Shown piece after piece: positions 27,830 through 36,416 of a DNA stretch of 64,000 nucleotides (the stretch's first letter is position 1; every line of letters begins with the position of its first letter). Under the pieces are notes generated by a model. That model did no database searches and had not been told where the DNA came from. It saw nothing but the letters and a program-made list of their open reading frames with translations. Location of the stretch: positions 12,337-76,336 of the forward strand of contig CBDDRC010000021.1 in the NCBI GenBank assembly GCA_965232985.1, read 5' to 3'. A program made the position numbers and the translations under genes. This DNA comes from JADFDG01 sp965232985. Lineage in GTDB: Bacteria > Pseudomonadota > Gammaproteobacteria > Pseudomonadales > JADFDG01.

Positions 27830-28534
27830 TCAGAACGGCTTGTCGCCTTTGATGGAAAAGCGGTAGCCGGTACCGCGTACCGTCTGGATAAAGCGATCGA
27901 GATCATAGGGCTCAAGCGCCTTGCGCAGGCGACGGATGTGCACGTCAACGGTGCGGTCTTCCACGTAAACGTTGCCGCCCCAGACCTGGTCGAGCAACTG
28001 GCTGCGCGAATAGGCACGCTCAGGGTGGTTCATGAAGAATTCGAGCAAACGATACTCGGTTGGCCCCATATCGACCGGGGAGTTGCCGGCACTGATCCGA
28101 TGACTCACCGGGTCGAGTGTGAGCCCGTCGTGACTGATGGGCTTCTCGGCACTTTTGCTGCTGGCCCGCCGCAGTACGGCACGGATGCGCGACAGCAGTT
28201 CGCGCGTCGAGAACGGCTTGGTGACATAGTCGTCGGCGCCAACGTCAAGGCCGAGGATCTTGTTGTCTTCCTCGCTCTTTGCCGTGAGCAGGATCACCGG
28301 AATTTCCCGGGTGGATTCATCGCGCTTCAACCGGCGTGTCAGTTCGATACCGGAGATGCCCGGCAGCATCCAGTCGAGCAGGATGAGGTCGGGCCGCTCA
28401 TCGACCACGCGCTGGTGGGCTTGCTGGGCGTTTTCAGCCTCCAGCACCTTGAAATCCGCCAGTTCGAGCATCGTTGCAATCATTTCGCGAATGGCCGGCT
28501 CATCGTCAACGATCAGAATGGTTTCTTCGCTCAT
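27830..28534 (-). CDS. phoB: phosphate regulon response regulator
   Basis: 234 aa, OmpR/PhoB family. Receiver domain with Asp54 in LILLDWMLPGISG and Lys in VTKPFSTREL; winged-helix DNA-binding domain with LLEFFMNHPERAYSRSQLLDQVWG and TVDVHIRRLRKAL. The ATG at 28534 (MSEETIL) matches the family N-terminus; an upstream ATG at 28567 would add 11 residues and fall into the promoter. A Pho box lies 48 bp upstream, implying autoactivation. Confidence 0.97.
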   Translation of the reverse strand: MSEETILIVDDEPAIREMIATMLELADFKVLEAENAQQAHQRVVDERPDLILLDWMLPGISGIELTRRLKRDESTREIPVILLTAKSEEDNKILGLDVGADDYVTKPFSTRELLSRIRAVLRRASSKSAEKPISHDGLTLDPVSHRISAGNSPVDMGPTEYRLLEFFMNHPERAYSRSQLLDQVWGGNVYVEDRTVDVHIRRLRKALEPYDLDRFIQTVRGTGYRFSIKGDKPF

Positions 28535-28565
28535 TCGAGGTGCGCCTGTGGGTACTTTGCCCGCC

Positions 28566-28599
28566 ATTACAGTAGCGCAACATGACAGCCCCGTGACAA
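28566..28599 (-). promoter_or_regulatory. Pho box and -10 of phoBR
   Basis: Reverse strand 28599-28582 reads TTGTCAC-GGGG-CTGTCAT, two 7-mers separated by 4 bp as in the Pho box (CTGTCAT direct repeats), with two mismatches in the first. A -10-like TGTAAT follows at 28571-28566. The arrangement is that of a PhoB-activated promoter. Confidence 0.72.
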
Positions 28600-28617
28600 C
28601 AAGGCCCTGCCGCAGGC

Positions 28618-29490
28618 TCAGGCTGTCATAAAAGCGATATAAATCCCCGCAAACACCGCCATGCCCACCCAGTTGTTGTGGAGGAAGGCGCGCAGGCAGG
28701 CGTGCGGCTCGCGACGGCGGGCCAGCCGGTGCTCCCAGACGAACAGTGCTGCGGCAACGGCGAGCGCCAGCCAGAAGGGCAGCCCCAGATGGGCGCTGTA
28801 CCCGGTGACGGCCAGCAGTGCGAGCGTGGCTGTCTGCAACAGGGCGATGGCCGCGAGGTCGGCGTGGCCGAAAAGGATGGCGGTGGACTTCACCCCGGCC
28901 CTGCGATCGTCGTCGCGGTCAGCCATTGCGTAGAAGGTGTCATAGGCGACAGTCCAGCTGAGGTTGGCAAAGAACAGTAGCCAGGCCAGCGGCGGCAGGG
29001 CCTCCTGCTCGGCGGCAAAGGCCATCGGGATCGCCCAGCTGAAGGCGGCGCCCAGTGCCACCTGGGGCAGGTGGGTGTAGCGCTTCATGAAGGGGTAGAT
29101 GGCAGCAAGCAGCAGGCCGCCGACCGACATGACGATGGTGTAGAGATTGAGGAACAAGGTGAGCAGGAAAGCGAGCAGGGCGATGCCGGCGAACAGCGCC
29201 AACGCCTCCTTCGGGGCGATGCGGCCGGCGGCAAGCGGGCGGTCCTTGGTGCGCCACACCTGTTTGTCGAAGTCGCGGTCGGCATAATCGTTGATCGCGC
29301 AGCCGGCCGAGCGCATCAGCACCACGCCCGCAGTGAAGACCAGCACGTTGGTGAGCGACGGGTGCCCGTTGCCGGCGATCCACAGCGCCCACCAGGTTGG
29401 CCACAGCAGCAGGAAGATGCCGATCGGCCGGTCCAGCCGCAGCAGTTGCGCGTAGACGGGGAGGCGGGCGCGCAGCCCGGCGAGGGTCAC
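28618..29490 (-). CDS. ubiA: 4-hydroxybenzoate octaprenyltransferase
   Basis: 290 aa integral membrane prenyltransferase of ubiquinone synthesis with about eight or nine helices. Both Asp-rich motifs are intact: NDYADRDFD (about residues 70-78) and the second DRDDDRRAG. The start is a GTG at 29490 that overlaps the ubiC stop codon (GTGA), matching the first conserved residues (YAQLLRLDRPIGIFLLLWPTWWALW); the frame is open further upstream inside ubiC but that part is not UbiA-like. Coupled to ubiC. Confidence 0.95.
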   Translation of the reverse strand: MTLAGLRARLPVYAQLLRLDRPIGIFLLLWPTWWALWIAGNGHPSLTNVLVFTAGVVLMRSAGCAINDYADRDFDKQVWRTKDRPLAAGRIAPKEALALFAGIALLAFLLTLFLNLYTIVMSVGGLLLAAIYPFMKRYTHLPQVALGAAFSWAIPMAFAAEQEALPPLAWLLFFANLSWTVAYDTFYAMADRDDDRRAGVKSTAILFGHADLAAIALLQTATLALLAVTGYSAHLGLPFWLALAVAAALFVWEHRLARRREPHACLRAFLHNNWVGMAVFAGIYIAFMTA

Positions 29491-30050
29491 GTCGGTACCC
29501 CGGCCGAACGGGGTGCCAGCAATGCCGGCAGGAAGTATTCGGCGACCAGCAGGGGGCGGCCGCGCAGCACGAAGGTCGAGCAACGACCCCAGGCAGTGTG
29601 AGCGCTCGCTGATGATAAAGCCTTTGGCAGACCAAGCTGGACGACCTTCACTTCGGTCCGCCGCAGCGTCGGGTCACGGAACAGGAAGGCGCCGAGCGGG
29701 CGATTGCCGAGTGCGCGCAGTTGCCGGTTGCGGCCCGTCAGCGTTACGCGTGGAATCACCGAGCGGGCGATGACCCAAGGCTCACCCTGGCCTTCGAGCA
29801 CGACTTCACGAATAAGCGCCCACTCACCGCGGGGCAGCGCCAGCGCGCGCCGCTCGGCCAATGTCGGGCGGGCCCAGACGAGCCGGGTGACGCGAACCCG
29901 AAACGTGCCAGCTGCGCGCGCGACCAGGCGGGCGGTCAGTGACCCCGGATCGGCGATCCAGTCCATCGTCGCGCGGTCCGGGCGCCGGGCACGAAAGCGC
30001 CAGCCGGCTTCGGGCCGGCCTGCACCGACGCGAACAGGGGCATGGCGCAT
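29487..30050 (-). CDS. ubiC: chorismate pyruvate-lyase
   Basis: 187 aa. UbiC converts chorismate to 4-hydroxybenzoate and pyruvate, the first step of ubiquinone synthesis. Family landmarks are the basic substrate-site segment ALIREVVL, the P-R-V-T-LTG region, LGAFLFRDP, and the C-terminal AEYFLPAL with the catalytic-region Glu. The N-terminus is Arg-rich. First gene of ubiC-ubiA; it diverges from rubrerythrin across a 119-bp AT-rich gap. Confidence 0.93.
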   Translation of the reverse strand: MRHAPVRVGAGRPEAGWRFRARRPDRATMDWIADPGSLTARLVARAAGTFRVRVTRLVWARPTLAERRALALPRGEWALIREVVLEGQGEPWVIARSVIPRVTLTGRNRQLRALGNRPLGAFLFRDPTLRRTEVKVVQLGLPKALSSASAHTAWGRCSTFVLRGRPLLVAEYFLPALLAPRSAGVPT

Positions 30051-30054
30051 ATCG

Positions 30055-30091
30055 ATTGAAAATAACTATTAATCGTATATGAATAATTCAT
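30055..30091. promoter_or_regulatory. OxyR-like tetrad motif upstream of rubrerythrin
   Basis: Four tetramers spaced by 7 bp, ATTG-N7-CTAT-N7-ATAT-N7-TCAT, match the OxyR pattern ATAG-N7-CTAT-N7-ATAG-N7-CTAT at 12 of 16 positions. An oxyR gene lies 6 kb away. The stretch is AT-rich, so chance matching is possible. Confidence 0.3.
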
Positions 30092-30169
30092 TTTCTCAAT
30101 CACTCGACGGTCGGCAGACTGGCCTTGTCGCTGACGAAGCGAACCGCACGCGAGACGAGGAGATGAACG

Positions 30170-30658
<489 letters not shown>

Positions 30659-30854
30659 CGTGCTTCTGCGGAGCCTGCCGGGGGTTCCGCGTGAATTGAC
30701 CCCGACGGGCCGGCTGCGTAGCCTTCACGGCTTTCGAAACGTCTCCATTGGCAGGATGCCGGCCCTCGGGGTTTCGCAGGCGTCCCGAAATAGCTGCAAT
30801 AACCAACTGAAAACTGAATCGATCCAGACGGATTCATTGATAGGGGTGACAACC

Positions 30855-31019
30855 ATGCGCAAGTGGGAATGTGTCGTCTGCGGTTTTATCTACGACGAAG
30901 TGAAGGGCCTGCCGGAAGAGGGCATCGCGCCGGGCACGAAGTGGGAAGACATCCCGGCAGATTGGGTATGTCCCGACTGCGGCGTGGGCAAGGACGATTT
31001 TGAAATGGTGCAGGTGTAG
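30855..31019 (+). CDS. rubredoxin
   Basis: 54 aa Fe(SCys)4 electron carrier. Both knuckles are present: CVVCGFIY (Cys6, Cys9) and CPDCGVGKDDF (Cys39, Cys42), with the WEDIPADWVCP core. A single-domain rubredoxin of the AlkG2 or RubA type. The preceding 196-bp gap has no recognised promoter. The stop codon TAG overlaps the GTG start of the reductase, so stoichiometric expression is likely. Confidence 0.96.
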   Translation: MRKWECVVCGFIYDEVKGLPEEGIAPGTKWEDIPADWVCPDCGVGKDDFEMVQV

Positions 31020-32164
31020 TGAATACCCTCGTCATCATCGGCACCGGCCTCGCGGGCTACAACCTCGCGAAGGAATTCCGCAAGCTGGATGCGGAGCGGC
31101 CGATGGCGTTGCTCACCAGCGACGACGGCCGCAATTATTCCAAGCCGATGCTCAGCACCGGCTTCACCAAGCAGAAGTCGGCCGACGAACTGGCGATGAA
31201 CAGCGCAAGCGAAATGGCCGCGCAATTGCGGGCGACAGTGCGCCCGCATGTCCGCGTGGCGAAAATCGATACCGCCGGCAAGCGCGTCGAGCTCGACGAC
31301 GGCGAAGCGATTGCTTATGGCGATTTGGTCTTCGCGCTCGGTGCCGATACCTTCCGCGTGCCGATTGAAGGCAATGCTGCCGCTGCCGTGCTGTCGATCA
31401 ACGACCTGATGGATTACGGTGCGTTTCGGGAACAGGCCGTCGGCAAGCAGAAGATCCTGGTGATCGGTGCCGGCCTGATCGGCAGTGAGTTTGCAAACGA
31501 TCTGTCCAATGGCGGCTTTCAGGTAGAGGTGGTTGATCCGGCCGGCCGGTGCCTGCCGGCGCTGCTGCCGCCGGAAGCAAGCGCTGCAGTTGCGCGCGGT
31601 CTGGAGTCCCTCGGCGTCAAGTTTCATTTCGGTCCGGCGGTGCAGGCGGTGAACAGTGTCGATGGCGGCTATCGCTGCACGCTCACCAACGGCGCGACGA
31701 TTGATGCCGAATTGGTGATTTCCGCCGTCGGCCTGCGGCCACGTATTGCGCTGGCAAAAGAAGCAGGCATCACCGTCAATCGCGGCATCGTGACCGATCG
31801 TGAATTACGCACCAGTGCGCCGCATGTGTTTGCTTTCGGCGACTGCGCGGAAGTGAACGGGTATGTGCTGCCCTATGTGCTGCCGCTGATGGCTGCCGCG
31901 CGGGCACTGGCGAAGACCCTCGCCGGCACGCCTACCCCGGTGAGCTACGGGGTGATGCCGGTAACGGTGAAAACCCCGGCCTGCCCGGTGGTGGTCTGCC
32001 CGGCGCCACTTGGCAGCAAAGGTGCTTGGCAGGTGGAGGTCAACGGCCAGAACGTCAGGGCGCTGTTTGTTGGCGAAGATGGTAAGCCGCTGGGTTTTGC
32101 CCTGACCGGCGAGGCGGTAAATGAAAAGAATGCGCTGGCGAAGACGATGCCTGTGCTGTTCTGA
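31019..32164 (+). CDS. NAD(P)H-dependent rubredoxin reductase (FAD)
   Basis: 381 aa. FAD-dependent pyridine nucleotide-disulfide oxidoreductase fold: FAD-binding GTGLAGYNLAKEF (residues 8-20), NAD-binding VIGAGLIGSEFANDL (about 142-156) and the second FAD motif HVFAFGDCAEVNG. Matches the AlkT/RubB rubredoxin reductases by its start and the RDG-like YSKPMLSTGFTK segment. It passes electrons from NAD(P)H to the rubredoxin encoded just before, which may serve the rubrerythrin or other diiron enzymes. A terminator follows. Confidence 0.93.
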   Translation: MNTLVIIGTGLAGYNLAKEFRKLDAERPMALLTSDDGRNYSKPMLSTGFTKQKSADELAMNSASEMAAQLRATVRPHVRVAKIDTAGKRVELDDGEAIAYGDLVFALGADTFRVPIEGNAAAAVLSINDLMDYGAFREQAVGKQKILVIGAGLIGSEFANDLSNGGFQVEVVDPAGRCLPALLPPEASAAVARGLESLGVKFHFGPAVQAVNSVDGGYRCTLTNGATIDAELVISAVGLRPRIALAKEAGITVNRGIVTDRELRTSAPHVFAFGDCAEVNGYVLPYVLPLMAAARALAKTLAGTPTPVSYGVMPVTVKTPACPVVVCPAPLGSKGAWQVEVNGQNVRALFVGEDGKPLGFALTGEAVNEKNALAKTMPVLF

Positions 32165-32187
32165 GTTGCCGATCCTGCTATCGTTCA

Positions 32188-32214
32188 GACGCTCCCACGA
32201 CGGGGGCGTCTTTT
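32188..32214 (+). terminator. Rho-independent terminator after the rubredoxin group
   Basis: Stem GACGCTCCC / GGGGGCGTC (nine pairs, one G-U) with loop ACGAC, followed by TTTTG. Confidence 0.8.
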
Positions 32215-32233
32215 GTTTCGGGAGCCTGCACTC

Positions 32234-32632
32234 ATGTTCTATAACTTTCTGTTCAGCATCGTCCTGTGGATTCTTGGTCTGCGTCTGCGTTGGCTGGGCA
32301 ACCATAACGAGCGCTTCGTCGAGAAGCTCAAGGGCCAGAATTTTTCAATGCAGTTCCGCACCTTCGACGGCAAGGCCGCGCGCGCCTTCCGCTTCGCTGA
32401 TGGCAAGGTCGAGCCGCTGTCGGGCGTCATCGACAAACCCTCGATCACGCTGTCTTTCCTCGATGGCCACTATGCGCTCAACACCCTGATGGCTGCCGGC
32501 AAGGACCAGAGCGTGATGATGAAGGGGATGCAGGAGCAGAAGGTGAAGATCGAGGGCGATTACGGCAAGCTGATGCTGTTCATGCAGATTGCGAAGTATC
32601 TCGGACCACAGAAGAAGAAAGCTGTTGCGTGA
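32234..32632 (+). CDS. SCP2 sterol-carrier-domain protein
   Basis: 132 aa. The ATG at 32234 follows GGGAG. An N-terminal hydrophobic helix (FYNFLFSIVLWILGL) may anchor it to the membrane. The rest is one SCP2-like lipid-binding domain (SMQFRTFDGKAARAFRFADGKVE, SITLSFLDGHYALNTLMAAGKD, VKIEGDYGKLMLFMQIAKYLG). Such small proteins are thought to bind acyl chains or other lipids; UbiJ uses the same domain, but this is not UbiJ by size or position. It is separate from the rubredoxin transcript. Confidence 0.85.
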   Translation: MFYNFLFSIVLWILGLRLRWLGNHNERFVEKLKGQNFSMQFRTFDGKAARAFRFADGKVEPLSGVIDKPSITLSFLDGHYALNTLMAAGKDQSVMMKGMQEQKVKIEGDYGKLMLFMQIAKYLGPQKKKAVA

Positions 32633-32725
32633 TACACGCCACATTCCCACCACGCTTTCTGATGCTCGCGGGTGAATGTGCGCTAGACTGCGGCTCGTTC
32701 GTTGCAATAAACCGAGGAGCACCAC

Positions 32726-33283
32726 ATGAAGACGTTCCGTGTCCTTTCCCTGGCCGCACTGCTGGCCGCATCCACCGGCGCCGCTGCCGCCGACTTTTCC
32801 TATGACTATCTCGAAGGCAGTTTCGGGGAGTACGACGACGCGGATGTCCTTTATCTGGGTGGTGCCATGGGCCTCAATGAGCAGCTGGGTCTGCTCGGTG
32901 CGATCGGTACCATCGATAACAATGGCTTCGATGTCATGGTGTTGCGCGGTGGCGGCCTGTTTCACACCGCGATCAACCCGGATCTCGATTTCTTCGGCAC
33001 GCTGGAGGTGCTGTACACCTCCTGGGATACGCCGGCATGGTCCAACGCCGACGACAACGACATCGGCTTTGCCGCTTCCGGCGGCATACGCTACGCGGTT
33101 CAGGACAATTTTCAACTCGAAGGCAAACTGACGGTCGTCGAAGTCGATCCGTTTGACGATGGTCTGGGGCTGTCTGCCGGCGCCCGTTACTACCTGAACA
33201 AGCAGCTTTCCGCCGCTGCCGGCGTCGCCAGTGATGCCGAGTTCGATGGCATCTGGATCAACCTGCGTTACGACCTGAAATAA
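32726..33283 (+). CDS. small outer-membrane beta-barrel protein
   Basis: 185 aa with signal peptide (residues 1-22, ends GAAAA) and a series of amphipathic beta strands (YDYLEGSFGEYDDADVLYLGG, NGFDVMVLRGGGLFHTAI, FFGTLEVLYTSWDT, IGFAASGGIRYAV, FQLEGKLTVVEVD, GLSAGARYYLNKQLSAAAG) ending in WINLRYDLK. Length and strand count suggest an eight-stranded barrel of the OmpA/OmpX-like transport-independent kind. GAGGAG precedes the ATG. Function unknown. Confidence 0.82.
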   Translation: MKTFRVLSLAALLAASTGAAAADFSYDYLEGSFGEYDDADVLYLGGAMGLNEQLGLLGAIGTIDNNGFDVMVLRGGGLFHTAINPDLDFFGTLEVLYTSWDTPAWSNADDNDIGFAASGGIRYAVQDNFQLEGKLTVVEVDPFDDGLGLSAGARYYLNKQLSAAAGVASDAEFDGIWINLRYDLK

Positions 33284-33309
33284 TCCGCTACACCCGCGCC
33301 AAGCTCGGA

Positions 33310-35406
33310 TCACACCCGGGAATAGCGCACCGCCTCACCGATCCACCGCCTGATCAGCAGCGGCACCTTTTGCGGGTGTTGCTGCTCCAGCTCCTGCGCC
33401 AGTTCCCGGCTTAAATCCATCAGCGCTGTATCACGCAGCAGATCAGCAACGCGCAGCGTCAATTCGCCTGTCTGCCGCGTGCCGAGCACTTCGCCAGGCC
33501 CGCGCAGTTCGAGATCTTTTTCGGCGATGCGAAAACCGTCGGTAGTCTCGCGCATCACCGCAAGACGTTCGCGTCCCAGCTGCGACAGTGGCGATTTGTA
33601 CATCAATACACAGTAACTCTGCTGCGCGCCGCGACCGACACGGCCGCGCAACTGGTGTAGTTGCGAGAGCCCCAGGCGCTCGGCATTTTCGACCACCATC
33701 AGTGATGCGTTCGGCACATCAACGCCTACTTCGATCACGGTGGTGGCAACGAGCAAATCGATCTCGCCACGCTTGAATGCCGCCATGGTTGCAGCCTTAT
33801 GCGTGCTTTTGAGTCGTCCATGGACAAGATCAATGCGCAATTCAGGCAGCGCAGCCTGCAAATCCGCACAGGTGGATTCTGCTGCCTGCGCTTCAATTTC
33901 TTCTGAATCCTCGACCAGCGGGCAAACCCAGTACGCCTGTTTCCGCTCGGCACAAGCGCGGCGGATACGTTCAATAATTTCTGGCCGGCGCTCTTCGCCG
34001 AGCACGACTGTCTGCACCGGCGTGCGGCCCGGTGGCACCTCGTCGATCACCGAGGTGTCGAGGTCGCCATAGACGCTCATGGCCAGCGTGCGTGGAATGG
34101 GTGTCGCGGTCATGATCAACTGATGCGCTACGCCGAGTCCTCCGCCTTTGTCCTGCAACGCCAGTCGTTGCTGCACGCCGAAACGATGCTGTTCGTCGAC
34201 AATAACCAGGCCGAGTTTCGCGAATCTGACGTCACCCTGAAACAGCGCGTGCGTGCCAATGGCGAGCGCAATGGAGCCGTCGGCAAGCCCGGCAACAGTC
34301 GCAGCGCGCGTTTTCTTCTTCAGCCGCGATGTCAGCCAGCCCACCTTGACACCGAGCGGTTCAAACCAGTGGGTAAAATTCCGGTAATGCTGTTCAGCAA
34401 GAATTTCCGTGGGCGCCATCAGCGCGACCTGGGCGCCGCCGGCGACCGCCTGCGCGGCGGCAAGCGCGGCAACTGCGGTTTTTCCTGCACCAACATCGCC
34501 CTGAACCAGGCGCAACATCGGTACGGGTTGCAGCAAATCCTGCGCGATTTCTGCAAGCACGCGTTGTTGTGCGCGGGTAAGCGTATACGGCAGGGATTCC
34601 TGCAGGCGCTGTGCCAGCGGCGGGTTTTGCGGTAATGCCAGCGCCTTGTGCCGACGGATTTCGTTACGTACCGCGAGCAGGCTCAGGTGGTGCGCGGCAA
34701 GCTCTTCCAGGGCAAGGCGACGGATTGCCGGGTGGCTGCCATCGGTGATTGTTTCGGTACGCGTTCCGGGTGGTGGGTGATGGACAAAGGCGAGCGCGTC
34801 GCGCAACGACGGCAGCTTGAAGCGCGCCAGCAGTTCTGCCGGGATGAGTTCCGCCGGCGCGTGGTTTTTCAGCAGCAGCAACGCGGCTTCGGTCAGGCTT
34901 CTCACACGTTGCTGCGTGACACCTTCGGTGATGCCGTAAACCGGCGTAAGGCGTTCGGCGAGCGGCGGCAGCACACCTGGCGCAAGAATGCGGTACTCAG
35001 GGTGATAAAATTCCAGCCCGCTGGATCCGGGCCGGGCATCACCGAAGGCGCGCAGCGTTATACCGCGTGCGAACGACGCTTTTTGCGCCGCGTTGAAATG
35101 ATAAAAACGCAGTGCGACGACACCCGTGCGATCACCGATTTTCACCAGCAGACTGCGCCGACGCCCGAACAAAACATCTGCAGCGAGCACCTCGCCTTCC
35201 ACTTGCGCGGTGGTGAATGGCCGCACCGCGCCGATGGGTGTAACGCGGGTACGATCCTCATAGCGAATCGGCAGATGGAACAACAAATCTTCGACGGTAG
35301 CGAGCCCGAGTATCTTTAATCGTTCGGCAAGCGCCGGCCCAACCCCCTTGATAGCGGTAATCGGTGCCTGCAAAACATCGTTGTTGTCGTTGGCGCGCGT
35401 AGTCAC
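33310..35406 (-). CDS. recG: ATP-dependent DNA helicase RecG
   Basis: 698 aa, normal length. Wedge/OB domain at the N-terminus (about 65-160), then the SF2 helicase core: Walker A VQGDVGAGKT, motif Ia MAPTEILAEQHY, DEQH box VDEQHRFGVQQR, motif III TATPIPRT, motif V IDLLVATTVIEVGVDVPNAS and motif VI QLHQLRGRVGRG, then the TRG region. It remodels stalled forks and Holliday junctions. The start overlaps the oxyR stop (ATGA), so recG is co-translated with oxyR, an arrangement shared with Pseudomonas. Confidence 0.98.
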   Translation of the reverse strand: MTTRANDNNDVLQAPITAIKGVGPALAERLKILGLATVEDLLFHLPIRYEDRTRVTPIGAVRPFTTAQVEGEVLAADVLFGRRRSLLVKIGDRTGVVALRFYHFNAAQKASFARGITLRAFGDARPGSSGLEFYHPEYRILAPGVLPPLAERLTPVYGITEGVTQQRVRSLTEAALLLLKNHAPAELIPAELLARFKLPSLRDALAFVHHPPPGTRTETITDGSHPAIRRLALEELAAHHLSLLAVRNEIRRHKALALPQNPPLAQRLQESLPYTLTRAQQRVLAEIAQDLLQPVPMLRLVQGDVGAGKTAVAALAAAQAVAGGAQVALMAPTEILAEQHYRNFTHWFEPLGVKVGWLTSRLKKKTRAATVAGLADGSIALAIGTHALFQGDVRFAKLGLVIVDEQHRFGVQQRLALQDKGGGLGVAHQLIMTATPIPRTLAMSVYGDLDTSVIDEVPPGRTPVQTVVLGEERRPEIIERIRRACAERKQAYWVCPLVEDSEEIEAQAAESTCADLQAALPELRIDLVHGRLKSTHKAATMAAFKRGEIDLLVATTVIEVGVDVPNASLMVVENAERLGLSQLHQLRGRVGRGAQQSYCVLMYKSPLSQLGRERLAVMRETTDGFRIAEKDLELRGPGEVLGTRQTGELTLRVADLLRDTALMDLSRELAQELEQQHPQKVPLLIRRWIGEAVRYSRV

Positions 35407-36320
35407 GAGGGAATCTCGCGGGTACCGCGACGTTTTGCTGCTTCGCGGGTCGCGGTGACCAGCACGTCGATGGCTTTGGTACGCGGGAAACTTGCCCGCC
35501 AGGCCAGCGCGATGCGTCGCGTGGGTTCTGGCTTTTCAAAAGGCCGGGTGACAAGCACGTCTTCGCCATAGAATGGCGATATGCACGCAGTTTGTGGCAG
35601 TACCGACAGGCCCATTCCCGCTGCCACCATGTGCCGTATTGTTTCCAGCGAGCTCGATGCGACCTCGGTGCGGTGTTGCCCACCACGAATGTGCGGGCAG
35701 AAACTCAATACCTGATCGCGCAGGCAATGGCCTTCGCCCAGCATCAGCACGTCTTCATTGTCGAGTGCGTCCAGCGCAATCCGTTTGTATTTCGTGAGCG
35801 GATGGCTGGCCGGCAACAGCACCTCAAACGTCTCGTCATACAATGGCGTGACAACAACACCGGGTTCCGAGAAAGGCAGGGCAATGAGGATGGCGTCTAC
35901 CTCGCCGTCGCGGAGTCTTTGCGCAAGAGCGTGAGTGAAATTTTCCTCGATCCCGAGTGGCAATTGTGGTGCGATGCGGCGCGCGGCACCGACCAGAGCG
36001 GGGAACAGATATGGGCCAATGGTGTGGATTGCACCGATGCGCAGCGGGGTGCCGAACTGCTGTACATCCGGGTCAGCCAGTTGGCGGAGTTTCTGCGTTT
36101 CCTCAAGCACGCGCTGGGCCTGGGCGATCACGGCTTCACCTGCTGGCGTTACGCGCACGTTGTGGCGGTGCCGCTCGAACAGCTGGATGCCGAGTTCATC
36201 CTCGAGCTTTTTCACCGCCACCGACAGTGTTGGCTGGGTGACGGCGCAGCTCACTGCGGCGCGGCCGAAATGGCGCTCGCGGGCGAGGGCGACGGCGTAG
36301 CGCAATTCGGTAAGGTTCAT
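35403..36320 (-). CDS. oxyR: hydrogen peroxide-sensing LysR regulator OxyR
   Basis: 305 aa. LysR HTH (residues 1-60, RYAVALARERHFGRAAVSCAVTQPTLSVAVKKLEDELG region) and a periplasmic-binding-like sensor domain. Cys199 and Cys208 in GEGHCLRDQVLSFC are exactly the peroxide-reactive pair of E. coli OxyR, so disulfide switching is expected. It leads the oxyR-recG operon and is divergent from the SDR gene. Likely targets in the window are the peroxide-handling rubrerythrin group. Confidence 0.97.
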   Translation of the reverse strand: MNLTELRYAVALARERHFGRAAVSCAVTQPTLSVAVKKLEDELGIQLFERHRHNVRVTPAGEAVIAQAQRVLEETQKLRQLADPDVQQFGTPLRIGAIHTIGPYLFPALVGAARRIAPQLPLGIEENFTHALAQRLRDGEVDAILIALPFSEPGVVVTPLYDETFEVLLPASHPLTKYKRIALDALDNEDVLMLGEGHCLRDQVLSFCPHIRGGQHRTEVASSSLETIRHMVAAGMGLSVLPQTACISPFYGEDVLVTRPFEKPEPTRRIALAWRASFPRTKAIDVLVTATREAAKRRGTREIPS

Positions 36321-36416
36321 GGCGGTATTCTGACGATGATCCGGCTACGCTGGCAGCCAGTAACTTGCAGGATACTCGTAGCCTATCAAGGCGGCGTCAA
36401 TGCAGGAGGGGTGGGG

